From Metaruminococcus_A sp003150405 (lineage in GTDB: Bacteria; Bacillota; Clostridia; Oscillospirales; Ruminococcaceae), in assembly GCA_902489745.1 (NCBI GenBank), contig CABUBB010000006.1, forward strand, positions 58,094 to 122,093: DNA of 64,000 bases, given 5' to 3'. The notes under the pieces were generated by a model that searched no databases, was not told the origin of the DNA, and saw nothing but the letters and a program-made list of their open reading frames with translations. The translations under genes were made by a program, and so were the position numbers. Below, one piece after another: positions 33,526-43,044 of this stretch (position 1 is the first letter of the stretch; the number at the start of each line of letters is the position of its first letter).

Positions 33526-36153
33526 GTGAGCAAAAAGTACGTGTATCTTTTTTCCGAAGGCAATGGAAAAATGAGAGAACTGCTCGGCGGTAAAGGTGCG
33601 AACCTGGCTGAAATGACCAATCTTGGCCTGCCGGTTCCGCAGGGCTTTACCATCACCACCGAAGCATGCACCCAGTACTATGAAGACGGTAAGAAAATTA
33701 ACGACGACATCCAGGCTGAGATCATGGAATACATCGGCAAAATGGAAGAGATCGTCGGCAAAAAATTCGGTGACCATGAGAATCCGCTTCTCGTTTCGGT
33801 CCGCTCCGGCGCCAGAGCTTCCATGCCTGGTATGATGGACACCATCCTCAACCTCGGTCTTAATGAGGAAGTTGTTGAGGTCATGGCGAAGAAATCCGGC
33901 AATCCGCGCTGGGCTTATGACTGCTACAGAAGATTTATTCAGATGTACTCCGACGTTGTTATGGAGGTCGGTAAAAAGTACTTTGAAGAGCTCATTGACA
34001 AGATGAAAGAGGAAAAAGGCGTTACGCAGGATACCGAGCTGACCGCCGAAGACCTCAAGGAGCTTGCAAATCAGTTCAAAGCCGAGTACAAAGCGAAAAT
34101 TGGCGAAGAGTTCCCGTCCGACCCGAAAGAGCAGCTCATGGGTGCTATCAAGGCTGTTTTCCGTTCTTGGGACAACCCGCGCGCCAATGTTTACAGAAGA
34201 ATGAACGACATTCCGTATTCCTGGGGTACTGCTGTTAACGTCCAGATGATGGCGTTCGGCAACATGGGTGAAACCTCTGGTACCGGCGTTGCGTTCACCA
34301 GAAACCCGGCAACCGGTGAAAAGAAACTCTTCGGTGAGTTCTTAATGAACGCTCAGGGCGAAGACGTTGTTGCTGGTGTGCGCACCCCGCAGACCATCGA
34401 TCAGCTCGCTGAGGTTATGCCGGAGTGCTACAACCAGTTTGTGGAAATCTGCCACACCCTGGAAAATCATTACCGCGATATGCAGGACATGGAGTTCACC
34501 ATTGAAGACAAAAAACTCTACATGCTGCAGACCCGTAACGGCAAGAGAACCGCTGCTGCTGCTCTCAAGATCGCCTGCGACCTCGTGGACGAAGGCATGA
34601 TCTCGGAGAAAGAAGCGGTTGCAATGATCGACCCAAGAACCCTCGACTCCCTGCTTCATCCGCAGTTTGACGCTGCTGCTCTGAAGAAAGCAACTCCGGT
34701 TGCAACCGCTCTGGCTGCTTCTCCGGGTGCTGCATGCGGCCGTATTGTCTTTACTGCTGACGACGCAAAAGAGTGGGCGGAAAAAGGCGAGAAAGTTGTT
34801 CTTGTCCGTCTGGAGACCTCTCCGGAAGACATTGAAGGTATGGTTGCTGCTCAGGGCATTCTGACCGTTCGCGGTGGTATGACCTCTCACGCGGCAGTTG
34901 TTGCTCGTGGTATGGGTACCTGCTGTGTATCCGGTTGCGGCGAAATCAAAATGGATGAAGCCAACAAGCAGTTTGAGCTTGCAGGCAAAACCTATAAAGA
35001 AGGCGACTACCTCTCCCTTGACGGTTCGACCGGTAACATTTACGGCGAAGCAATCCCGACTGTTGAAGCTTCTATTTCCGGTGAATTTGGCCGCCTGATG
35101 GCTTGGGCTGACAAATTCCGCACCCTGAAAGTCCGCACCAACGCAGACAATCCGCGTGATGCGAAACAGGCGAAAAAATTTGGTGCTGAGGGTATTGGCC
35201 TCTGCCGTACCGAGCACATGTTCTTCGAGGCAGATCGTATTCCGGCGATCCGTGAAATGATCTGTTCCGATACTGTAGAAGGCCGCGAGAAAGCACTTGC
35301 AAAACTCGAGCCGATGCAGCAGGGCGACTTTGAAGCCATGTATGAGGCGATGGAAGGCAGCCCGATTACCATTCGTTTCCTTGACCCGCCGCTTCATGAG
35401 TTCGTTCCGACCAGCGAAGAGGATATCGAGCTGCTCGCGAAAGACACCGGCAAATCGGTTGCAGACGTTAAAGCAATCATTGCTTCCCTGCACGAGTTCA
35501 ATCCGATGATGGGCCACCGCGGCTGCCGTCTGGCGGTCACCTACCCGGAAATCGCTGTCATGCAGACCAAAGCGGTCATCAAAGCTGCTCTGGCCGTCAA
35601 AGCAAAACATCCGGATTGGGAGATCGAGCCGGAAATCATGATTCCGCTGGTAGGCGAAGTCAAAGAACTGGCTTATGTGAAATCCGTTGTCGTTGAGACC
35701 GCCGATGCAGTTCTCAAAGATGCTGGCTCTGACATGCACTACAAAGTCGGTACCATGATTGAGATTCCGCGTGCTGCTCTGACCGCTGACGAAATTGCTA
35801 CCGAGGCTGAGTTCTTCAGCTTTGGCACCAACGACCTGACTCAGATGACCTTCGGCTTCAGCCGTGATGACGCTGGCAAGTTCCTTGGTGCATACTATGA
35901 CAAGAAGATTTATGAGAACGATCCGTTTGCGAAGCTCGATCAGAAGGGCGTTGGCAAACTGGTTAAGATGGCTGCTGACCTTGGGAAGCAGACCCGCCCG
36001 GATATCAAACTCGGCATCTGCGGCGAGCACGGCGGCGATCCGTCCTCCGTTGAGTTCTGTCACAATGCAGGCCTCACCTATGTTTCCTGCTCTCCGTTCC
36101 GTGTTCCGATTGCCCGTCTGGCTGCTGCTCAGGCTGCAATCAAAGCTGAATAA
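33526..36153 (+). CDS. ppdK: Pyruvate phosphate dikinase
   Basis: The 875-residue enzyme interconverts pyruvate + ATP + Pi with PEP + AMP + PPi; in many anaerobic Clostridia it runs in glycolysis. The ATP-grasp start (GGKGANLAEMTNLGLPVPQG) is followed by the swivelling domain with the catalytic His in GGMTSHAAVVARGMGTCCVSG. The PEP-binding barrel contains GLCRTEHMFFE and LGICGEHGGDPSSV. The GTG at 33526 is preferred (GGAGG 9 bases upstream); a TTG at 33520 is only 3 bases from that site. Codon use is strongly biased, fitting high expression. Size matches the clostridial enzyme. Confidence 0.96.
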   Translation: MSKKYVYLFSEGNGKMRELLGGKGANLAEMTNLGLPVPQGFTITTEACTQYYEDGKKINDDIQAEIMEYIGKMEEIVGKKFGDHENPLLVSVRSGARASMPGMMDTILNLGLNEEVVEVMAKKSGNPRWAYDCYRRFIQMYSDVVMEVGKKYFEELIDKMKEEKGVTQDTELTAEDLKELANQFKAEYKAKIGEEFPSDPKEQLMGAIKAVFRSWDNPRANVYRRMNDIPYSWGTAVNVQMMAFGNMGETSGTGVAFTRNPATGEKKLFGEFLMNAQGEDVVAGVRTPQTIDQLAEVMPECYNQFVEICHTLENHYRDMQDMEFTIEDKKLYMLQTRNGKRTAAAALKIACDLVDEGMISEKEAVAMIDPRTLDSLLHPQFDAAALKKATPVATALAASPGAACGRIVFTADDAKEWAEKGEKVVLVRLETSPEDIEGMVAAQGILTVRGGMTSHAAVVARGMGTCCVSGCGEIKMDEANKQFELAGKTYKEGDYLSLDGSTGNIYGEAIPTVEASISGEFGRLMAWADKFRTLKVRTNADNPRDAKQAKKFGAEGIGLCRTEHMFFEADRIPAIREMICSDTVEGREKALAKLEPMQQGDFEAMYEAMEGSPITIRFLDPPLHEFVPTSEEDIELLAKDTGKSVADVKAIIASLHEFNPMMGHRGCRLAVTYPEIAVMQTKAVIKAALAVKAKHPDWEIEPEIMIPLVGEVKELAYVKSVVVETADAVLKDAGSDMHYKVGTMIEIPRAALTADEIATEAEFFSFGTNDLTQMTFGFSRDDAGKFLGAYYDKKIYENDPFAKLDQKGVGKLVKMAADLGKQTRPDIKLGICGEHGGDPSSVEFCHNAGLTYVSCSPFRVPIARLAAAQAAIKAE

Positions 36154-36181
36154 GCAGAAAAATACTAGCTTAATAATAGTT

Positions 36182-36223
36182 CAACAGGCGCATGATTCGA
36201 CAGAATCATGCGCCTGTTGCTTT
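36182..36223 (+). terminator. ppdK terminator
   Basis: A perfect 16-bp stem, caacaggcgcatgatt and its inverse, with a 6-base loop, 28 bases after the stop. The T-run is weak (ctttac). Confidence 0.7.
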
Positions 36224-36299
36224 ACAGTGAATGGTTAAATGGTGTATAATAAATACTAATTCAGTAAATAAATCCTCTTGGGGATATTGGGAGTTTAAT

Positions 36300-37157
36300 A
36301 TGAAAGAATATGATGAGGCTACACTTAAAAAGGTGCAGCAAATGGAACTTGCTATTTTAAAGGATTTTATTCAAATCTGTACCGAAAACAACTTATCTTA
36401 TTTTGGTCTTGCGGGGACTGGTATCGGCGCTATCCGCCACAAAGGGTTTATCCCCTGGGACGATGATATTGACGTTGGCCTGCCGCGTAAGGATTATGAA
36501 AAATTCCTTCAAATTGCAAAACAGCAGTATAGTGACCGGTATACAGTTATGAATGCAGAGGAAAATGAAAATTATCCTCTCATGACCACTCGCTGGATGC
36601 TGAAAGGAACTGAATTTCGGGAAGATTCTCTGAAAGATATCGACTGCGAACTGGGAATTTTTTTGGATATTTACCCTTTCGATAACCTTTTTGACGACGC
36701 TAAAAAAAGAAAACATCAAACATTGGCCGCTTGGTTTTGGAGCAAAATGCTAATTTTACGGAGCATTCCGCATCCCGTGCTAGGCTTTACCGGAGCCAAA
36801 GAAAAACTCGTTCGCTTTGCCTGTGTTGCTATTCATTACTCCATGCGGCTGTTTCACATTTCGAAAAAATGGCTATATCAAAAAGGGAAAAAGGCTAGTA
36901 TGAAATGCATGGATGAAGCTACCGAATATCTTGGCTATCTTTGTGATACTAGTCCCTATTCCAATACCATTTCTGTCAAAGAATTATTCCCGGTTCTCTA
37001 CATTGACTTTGAAGATATTTCATTGGCGTTTCCAAACGGGATTGACCAGGTGCTGCGGCGCATGTTCGGCGATTATATGCAGCTCCCGCCCGCAGACAAA
37101 CGGAAAAACCATTATCCATATCGGTTGGATTTTGGCGTTTATAAGGACAAAATATGA
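36300..37157 (+). CDS. LicD family phosphotransferase
   Basis: The 285-residue protein has the LicD/nucleotidyltransferase signature GAIRHKGFIPWDDDIDVGLP (residues about 43-62), where the DDDID acidic residues bind metal. LicD proteins move phosphocholine or a similar phospho-amino-alcohol from CDP or CMP carriers onto surface glycans such as teichoic acids. The ATG at 36300 has GGGAG 6 bases upstream. It overlaps the next gene, a flippase, by four bases. With the cytidylyltransferase at 41884 it suggests a surface-decoration pathway. The exact donor and acceptor are not visible. Confidence 0.88.
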   Translation: MKEYDEATLKKVQQMELAILKDFIQICTENNLSYFGLAGTGIGAIRHKGFIPWDDDIDVGLPRKDYEKFLQIAKQQYSDRYTVMNAEENENYPLMTTRWMLKGTEFREDSLKDIDCELGIFLDIYPFDNLFDDAKKRKHQTLAAWFWSKMLILRSIPHPVLGFTGAKEKLVRFACVAIHYSMRLFHISKKWLYQKGKKASMKCMDEATEYLGYLCDTSPYSNTISVKELFPVLYIDFEDISLAFPNGIDQVLRRMFGDYMQLPPADKRKNHYPYRLDFGVYKDKI

Positions 37158-38416
37158 AGCTGAATCAACTATTGCTTGGAAATGGCAAAAACCTGCCCCG
37201 AAAGAGATTTTTTTGGAACATGGCCGGAAGTACAGTCATGTCCTTATCGACTCTTCTTCTCACCATGATTGTAACCAGGGTCACCGGCGAAATTACAGCA
37301 GGGATTTTTGTTTATGCGTTCACGCTTGCCCAGCAGCTGCAGAGTGTGGGGTACTATGAAGTGCGCCCTTACCAATCCACCGACCTTCAGGAGACCTATT
37401 CCTTTTCGACCTATCTCTCCGCTCGAATTGTAACCTGCACTGCAATGATGGTCATCTGTCTTGTAATTATTGCGTTCCGGGAAAATTCACTCTACAACAA
37501 CCTTGTCATATTTCTTGTGTGCTTTTACAAGATGTTTGATACCGCAGAAGATGTATACCATGGCTTGTTCCAGCAGCAGGGCCGGCTCGATGTTGCCGGA
37601 AAAGCGATGTTTTTCCGTGTTCTAACATCAACGCTTGCCTTTCTTGCAGCCCTTTATCTCACCAAAGACCTCGTTGTCACCACTACCATCGCCATTGCGG
37701 TGGCCGCCGTGGGGTTCCTTCTCTTTGATGTTTTGGTATCCCGGCAGTTTGTAAAAGAAAAATACTCCTTTCAGTTCATTCCCCTGCGCCGACTGTTAAT
37801 CACTTGTTTTCCTCTTTTTATCGGCGCTTTTCTTTTATTATACATTTACAATGCACCAAAATACGCCTTGAGCGACTACATGCCGCCCGAATACCTGACC
37901 TATTTTAATGCGCTCTTCATTTTAACTTATATTATCAATCTTTTCAGCGGTTTTGTTCTGAAACCCATTTTAAACACACTGGCTGACAGCTGGCTCAACC
38001 GGGAATTTAAACGGTTCAGCGGAATTATTCTAAAATTGTCGCTGGCCTTGGTCGGGTTTACGGTATTGGTCATTGCTGCTGGATATTTTATGGGGCTTCC
38101 TGTTTTGTCATGGCTCTATTCGCTGGATCTGTCGCCCTACCGTACTGAGCTGATAGTTTTGCTCGCTGGCGGCGGACTGAGCGCTATCTCGGTTGTCTTA
38201 TATTATGCAGCCACCGTCATGCGAAAGCAGAAATGGACTCTGTTCATTTACATTGCTGTGTCTGTCGCTGCGATGATCGTTTCACCAATGGCCGTGCAAA
38301 AAATGGGGTTGCTGGGTGCATCCCTGATTTACCTTGCCTTGATGGTCTTTATGACGCTTTTATTCATCTGTATGAACGCCTATTTTATTCACAAAGCAAA
38401 GCAGGAAGCAGGATAA
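37154..38416 (+). CDS. Polysaccharide flippase-like membrane protein
   Basis: A 420-residue protein with about twelve hydrophobic helices, of the Wzx/MATE-like polysaccharide exporter group. It begins with FFWNMAGSTVMSLSTLLLTM, typical of the first helix (WN..GS) of these proteins. It would move lipid-linked glycan repeats across the membrane; in pneumococcus the comparable TacF is specific for choline-bearing repeats. It is coupled to the LicD-like gene by an ATGA overlap. Specificity cannot be told from the sequence. Confidence 0.82.
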   Translation: MKLNQLLLGNGKNLPRKRFFWNMAGSTVMSLSTLLLTMIVTRVTGEITAGIFVYAFTLAQQLQSVGYYEVRPYQSTDLQETYSFSTYLSARIVTCTAMMVICLVIIAFRENSLYNNLVIFLVCFYKMFDTAEDVYHGLFQQQGRLDVAGKAMFFRVLTSTLAFLAALYLTKDLVVTTTIAIAVAAVGFLLFDVLVSRQFVKEKYSFQFIPLRRLLITCFPLFIGAFLLLYIYNAPKYALSDYMPPEYLTYFNALFILTYIINLFSGFVLKPILNTLADSWLNREFKRFSGIILKLSLALVGFTVLVIAAGYFMGLPVLSWLYSLDLSPYRTELIVLLAGGGLSAISVVLYYAATVMRKQKWTLFIYIAVSVAAMIVSPMAVQKMGLLGASLIYLALMVFMTLLFICMNAYFIHKAKQEAG

Positions 38417-38446
38417 ACAATCCTGTTTCCTGCTTCCTTTTTCCTC
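38398..38446 (+). terminator. Terminator after the flippase gene
   Basis: The stem aagcaggaagcagga / tcctgtttcctgctt encloses the stop codon region, followed by cctttttcct. It separates the LicD-flippase pair from the ABC importer operon. Confidence 0.75.
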
Positions 38447-38524
38447 TTGCCTTTGTTCATATAATGTGCTATGATTGTAGAATATGAACAAATCATGCTG
38501 AAAAATATTTTAAAGAGGAATTTT

Positions 38525-39508
38525 ATGTTTAAAAAATGCTTGAGCGTTCTTCTGACCGCTTTTTTGGTATGTGGTATGTTTTCCGGATGCAACCAGAAGG
38601 ACGAAAACACCGTTGTCATTTATTCCAGTTCAGAAGATTTCAGGAATGAATATATTACCGAACAGTTAAAGGAAAGGTTTCCAGAATATCATATTCGTCT
38701 ACTTTATCTACCCACTGGTAAAAATGCAGCCAAGGTAAAAAGTGAAGGCAAAAATAGCAAAGCAGATATCATTCTAGGGTTAGAAACTGGATATCTGACC
38801 AGTATTCAAGAACATTTAGCCGACCTGTCCGAATATGACACCTCCAACTATCTGGAGGATATGATTCCTCGCAATCATAAATATTTAGGTTGGGATCGTT
38901 ACAGTGGCTCTATCATTATTAATCCTAAAATGATGGAGGAGAAAAACCTGCCGGTTCCCAAATCCTATGAGGATCTGCTTGATCCAGTTTACAAAGATCT
39001 GATCTGCATGCCAAATCCCAAAGCCTCAAGTACCGGCTATATGTTTCTGAAAAACCTCTGCAACGCGTGGGGTGAAGACAAAGCCTTTGATTATTTTGAC
39101 AAGCTGGCAGAAAATATTTACCAGTTTACTTCATCCGGTTCCGGCCCGGTCAACGCACTGGTTCAGGGCGAAGCGGCAATCGGCCTTGGCATGACCTTCC
39201 AGGCGGTGGAGCAGATCAACAAAGGGGTTCCGCTTGAAATTCTGTATTTTGAAGAGGGCTCGCCTTATTCGACCGGCGGTATGGCCGTTATTGACGGGCG
39301 TCTTGAAAACAAGGCAGTGAAGGACGTATTTGACTTTCTGGCGAACACCATTGTCTATAAAGACAAGGAAAATTTTTGTCCAGAACAAATTTTCAAAGAC
39401 CAAGTCAACAGCACACCCAACTACCCGCAGCATATTCCCTACGCTGATATGTCCGGATTAGAGAACTTAAACGATAAAACGCGGCTTTTGGAGAAATGGA
39501 GATTTTAG
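38525..39508 (+). CDS. ABC importer substrate-binding lipoprotein (iron/phosphonate type)
   Basis: The 327-residue lipoprotein has a signal peptide with the lipobox FSGC (Cys about residue 22). The mature part starts NTVVIYSSSEDFRNEYI and continues with ADIILGLETGYL and PNPKASSTGYMFL. These resemble the family-1 binding proteins for Fe(III), polyamines and 2-aminoethylphosphonate (PhnS/AfuA). It catches the substrate outside the membrane for the ATPase and permease that follow. The ATG at 38525 is preceded by AGAGGA. It begins a four-gene operon ending with a cytidylyltransferase, which hints at a small phospho- or phosphonate-type amine as substrate. Confidence 0.85.
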   Translation: MFKKCLSVLLTAFLVCGMFSGCNQKDENTVVIYSSSEDFRNEYITEQLKERFPEYHIRLLYLPTGKNAAKVKSEGKNSKADIILGLETGYLTSIQEHLADLSEYDTSNYLEDMIPRNHKYLGWDRYSGSIIINPKMMEEKNLPVPKSYEDLLDPVYKDLICMPNPKASSTGYMFLKNLCNAWGEDKAFDYFDKLAENIYQFTSSGSGPVNALVQGEAAIGLGMTFQAVEQINKGVPLEILYFEEGSPYSTGGMAVIDGRLENKAVKDVFDFLANTIVYKDKENFCPEQIFKDQVNSTPNYPQHIPYADMSGLENLNDKTRLLEKWRF

Positions 39509-39509
39509 G

Positions 39510-40274
39510 ATGGAAAACATTTTAACCATACAAGGACTCTGCAAAGAGTACGGCGATAAAACCATTTTAAATCATTTGAATTTTGAGGTGCACCAAGGAG
39601 AATTTCTCTCGGTCTTAGGGCCTTCTGGGTGCGGAAAAACCACCCTGCTGCGGATCCTGATTGGGATTTCTCAGCCCACCTCCGGCAAAATTCTGAAAAA
39701 CGGAACCGATATTACAAAACTTGATCCTTCCAAACGCGGAATGGGCATTGTGTTTCAAAATTACGCGCTGTTTCCAAATATGACCGTTCTACAAAATGTA
39801 GAATATGCCCTGAAATTTCAGCCGGATTTAAAACCGCGTGCCCGTCAGATTGCGTTGGACGCCATTAAACAGGTTGGCATGACCGAACACCTTGGCAAAA
39901 AGCCGCACAAGCTTTCCGGCGGCCAGCAGCAGCGGGTTGCAATTGCCCGTACCCTGGCGTTGGAGCCAGAAATTATTTTGTTTGACGAACCGATGTCCGC
40001 TCTTGACGCTGCCAACCGCCTGACCCTGCGCGCAGAGCTGAAGCGCATCCAACGGGACCATAATATTACGATGGTTTACATTACTCACGATCAAGAGGAG
40101 GCGTTTACCATGTCCGATCGCATTATGGTCATGAGTGAGGGACATATTGAACAGCTTGACACACCGTTTGAAATTTACAATCATCCGGTGAACGATTATG
40201 TCCACACCTTTGTGGTTGACCATCTTAAGACCAAACTCTCTGCACTGCTGCAGTGCATGGGGAAATCGCTATGA
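39510..40274 (+). CDS. ABC importer ATPase
   Basis: The 254-residue nucleotide-binding protein has Walker A GPSGCGKTTLL, the Q-loop FQNYALFPNM, the signature LSGGQQQRVAIARTLA, Walker B IILFDEPMSALD and the switch His in VYITHDQEEAF. This is the PotA/FbpC/PhnT group. It starts one base after the stop of the binding protein and its stop overlaps the permease start (ATGA). There is little room for the regulatory C-terminal domain often seen in this group, so it is a short form. Confidence 0.93.
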   Translation: MENILTIQGLCKEYGDKTILNHLNFEVHQGEFLSVLGPSGCGKTTLLRILIGISQPTSGKILKNGTDITKLDPSKRGMGIVFQNYALFPNMTVLQNVEYALKFQPDLKPRARQIALDAIKQVGMTEHLGKKPHKLSGGQQQRVAIARTLALEPEIILFDEPMSALDAANRLTLRAELKRIQRDHNITMVYITHDQEEAFTMSDRIMVMSEGHIEQLDTPFEIYNHPVNDYVHTFVVDHLKTKLSALLQCMGKSL

Positions 40275-41857
40275 GGCGGGTCAATAAAGCCGGCTTGACG
40301 GCAAAGCTGCTGCTTATCCTGTTCATGCTGGTTTCGGTTATCTTCCCGCTCTGTTGCATGCTGTTCAATCTTTTTGAGGTTGACTTTGGGGCGATTGTTT
40401 CTTCACCGCAGTTTTTGAGTGCCTCTCTCAACTCGGTTGTGGTGGCTCTGTGCGCTACCATCATATCAGTAGCGCTCGCCCTTGTGCTGGCCTGGTGTCT
40501 TGCACGCTCCAACATCCGGCGCAAAAACCTAATTGCCATGCTGCTGGTTGTTCCGATGCTGATCCCCTCCATTTCACACGGCATGGGATTAATTGTGCTG
40601 CTTGGTTCCAACGGCGTACTGACCAACCTGCTCAACCTGAAGTTTAACATTTACGGGTTCTGGGGCATTGTCATCGGTTCAGTCATGTATTCCTTTCCGC
40701 CTGCCTTTCTAATGCTGCTCGACATCTTCAAATATGAGGATTACGCCGTGTACGAATCCGCGCAGGTGTTAGGGGTGCCAAAATGGCGGCAGTTTACCTC
40801 CATCACCATGCCTTATCTGCGCAAACCACTGATTTCAGTGCTGTTTGCCACTTTTACCCTGATTTTTACCGACTACGGCGTCCCGCTGATGGTGGGCGGT
40901 AAGTTTACCACCCTGCCGGTCTACATGTATAACGAGGTCATCGGCCTGCTCAACTTTGGAAAAGGCGCTGTGGTTGGCCTTGTGCTCATTATCCCGGCTC
41001 TGGTCGCTTTTTTGTTTGACTTCTTCAACAAGGACGTCGGCAACATGTCCTTTACGCCCAAACCTTTTGAGATAAAGAAAAGCAAAATACGTGATGGTTT
41101 GGCGTATTTTCTGACCATCGCCACTGTTGTGCTTATCCTGCTGCCCATTGTCGTATTCGTCTTGTTAACCTTTGTGGAGAAATATCCGGTCAAGATGAAT
41201 TTCAGCATGGAAAACATTTTAAAGGCAATGGATCTCGGTGCGGCCGAATATCTCATCAACTCATTGGTAATTGCATTGTTTACCGCGCTCATTGGGGTCA
41301 TGGTTTCTTACATAACCGCTTACTATACTGCACGCAGTCGGGGAACAAGTTCCAAAACATTACACCTGTTTTCGATTACTTCTCTGGCGATTCCGGGTAT
41401 TGTGCTCGGCCTCTCCTACTCACTCGCCTTCCAGCAGTCCTTTCTTTACGGCACCATTGCTATTTTAATTTTAGTGAACATTGTTCACTTCTTTGCATCG
41501 CCTTACCTGCTTGCCTACAATGCAATGGGCAAGATCAATCCGAACTTTGAACCGGTATCGCGGACGCTCGGTGTCAAACGCTGGCGGCTCATCAAGGATG
41601 TTTTTATACCGCAGACCTTTGACACCATTCTGGAGATGTTCTCTTACTTCTTTGTCAATGCGATGATCACCATTTCAGCCGTTTCGTTTTTGAGCAACGT
41701 CAGCAACATGCCTCTTTCCCTTATGATCCCGCAATTTGAGGGGCAGACCATGCTGGAAAGCTCGGCTTATATTTCACTGCTGATTTTAATTGTCAACGTT
41801 GTCTTGAAAGGGCTTATCTATCTGGCAAAGCGGATTTACATCCGCCGCACCGCTTAA
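40271..41857 (+). CDS. ABC importer permease, two fused membrane domains
   Basis: A 528-residue permease with about twelve helices and two BPD_transp_1 domains. The EAA-type loops read YESAQVLGVPKWRQFTSITM in the first half and RTLGVKRWRLIKDVFIP in the second. Such fused permeases occur in Fe(III) (FbpB/AfuB) and 2-aminoethylphosphonate (PhnU/PhnV) importers. The ATG at 40271 has GGGGA upstream and overlaps the ATPase stop; a GTG at 40253 is less likely. It works with the two preceding genes. Confidence 0.92.
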   Translation: MRRVNKAGLTAKLLLILFMLVSVIFPLCCMLFNLFEVDFGAIVSSPQFLSASLNSVVVALCATIISVALALVLAWCLARSNIRRKNLIAMLLVVPMLIPSISHGMGLIVLLGSNGVLTNLLNLKFNIYGFWGIVIGSVMYSFPPAFLMLLDIFKYEDYAVYESAQVLGVPKWRQFTSITMPYLRKPLISVLFATFTLIFTDYGVPLMVGGKFTTLPVYMYNEVIGLLNFGKGAVVGLVLIIPALVAFLFDFFNKDVGNMSFTPKPFEIKKSKIRDGLAYFLTIATVVLILLPIVVFVLLTFVEKYPVKMNFSMENILKAMDLGAAEYLINSLVIALFTALIGVMVSYITAYYTARSRGTSSKTLHLFSITSLAIPGIVLGLSYSLAFQQSFLYGTIAILILVNIVHFFASPYLLAYNAMGKINPNFEPVSRTLGVKRWRLIKDVFIPQTFDTILEMFSYFFVNAMITISAVSFLSNVSNMPLSLMIPQFEGQTMLESSAYISLLILIVNVVLKGLIYLAKRIYIRRTA

Positions 41858-41883
41858 ATTTTTAAAAGAAGGTACTGTATTTC

Positions 41884-42774
41884 ATGGAACTCAACCGAAA
41901 ACAATTTGATGTATTGACCGACCTTGTTTACCACGGAGAGCAGGAACGCACCCAGCGGGAAATTGCCGAAAGCACCGGCAGCTCGCTCGGGACAGTCAAC
42001 AAAACGCTGGTTTCCCTGCAGGAAATGGGGTTGATCCAAAAAGGCAAGGTGACAAATGCCGGGTTGGAGGCACTGGAACCCTACCGTGTCAAACGGGCGG
42101 TTTTCATTGCGGCTGGATTTGGCTCCCGCCTGGTACCGGTTACCCTGAACACTCCCAAACCGCTGGTGCGGGTCAACGGCACCCGGATGATCGACACCCT
42201 GCTTGACGCGGTAGTAGCCGCTGGAATTGAAGAGATTATTGTAGTGCGCGGTTACCTGTCAGAACAGTTTGATCAGCTCCTATACAAATACCCGCAAATC
42301 AAATTTATTGAGAACCCCATTTATAACGAAGCGAACAACATCAGTTCCCTAATGCATGTGCGTTACCTGCTCCGGCAGGCCTATGTGCTGGAAGCGGACC
42401 TAGTGCTGTACAATCCCAAGCTCATCACCAAATACCAGTACACCAGCAATTATCTCGGCGTACCAGTCGAAATGACTGACGACTGGTGCTTTCTAACCAA
42501 AAAAGGGGTCATTACCAAGCTCTGCATTGGCGGCACCAACTGCCACCACATGTACGGTATCTCTTACTGGAACAGTCATGACGGCGCCAAACTCGCCGAA
42601 CACATCAAACAGGTTTACGAAATGCCGGGTGGCAAAGAACGTTATTGGGATCAGGTTCCGTTAGAGTATTTCATCGACCAGTACAAGGTAGAAGTCCGGG
42701 AATGTACCTTTGACGACATTATTGAAATTGACACCTATAAGGATTTAAAAAAGATTGATAAACTCTACCGCTAA
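41884..42774 (+). CDS. HTH-cytidylyltransferase fusion (LicC/PntC-like)
   Basis: The 296-residue protein has a winged-helix domain at residues 1-70 (TQREIAESTGSSLGTVNKTL) fused to a sugar-phosphate nucleotidyltransferase domain. The latter shows VFIAAGFGSRLVPVTLNTPK (nucleotide-binding) and NPIYNEANNISSL, as in LicC choline-phosphate cytidylyltransferase and PntC, which makes CMP-2-aminoethylphosphonate. It would activate the imported amine compound with CTP. It lies 27 bases after the permease in the same operon and is closed by a terminator. The HTH may bind DNA or have another role. Choline-phosphate versus aminoethylphosphonate is not decided by the sequence. Confidence 0.85.
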   Translation: MELNRKQFDVLTDLVYHGEQERTQREIAESTGSSLGTVNKTLVSLQEMGLIQKGKVTNAGLEALEPYRVKRAVFIAAGFGSRLVPVTLNTPKPLVRVNGTRMIDTLLDAVVAAGIEEIIVVRGYLSEQFDQLLYKYPQIKFIENPIYNEANNISSLMHVRYLLRQAYVLEADLVLYNPKLITKYQYTSNYLGVPVEMTDDWCFLTKKGVITKLCIGGTNCHHMYGISYWNSHDGAKLAEHIKQVYEMPGGKERYWDQVPLEYFIDQYKVEVRECTFDDIIEIDTYKDLKKIDKLYR

Positions 42775-42803
42775 AAAGGAGCCCTTCAAGGGCTCCTTTT
42801 TTA
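42773..42803 (+). terminator. Terminator of the importer-cytidylyltransferase operon
   Basis: The stem aaaaaggagccctt / aagggctccttttt directly follows the stop codon and ends in a T-run. The remaining 240 bases up to 43045 show no gene. Confidence 0.9.
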
Positions 42804-43044
42804 CCGCTTCGACATGCGAGAACCGCCGCCCAAGCAAGCGATCACCAGTCTGACCGCAATGCCGGACAGCGCTGGTCTGAAGCTTCACCGCAGCCGTGGC
42901 AGTTCCACGCATCCATTTAAAAAATTTATATCAAACTGGCAGAATTGCGAAAACCAACACAGAATTATCGGCAGATTCATCGCTGTTCTTTTTGGACGCT
43001 GTATGATAAAATAAAAGCATCATGCAAAATATGGAGGAACCAAT

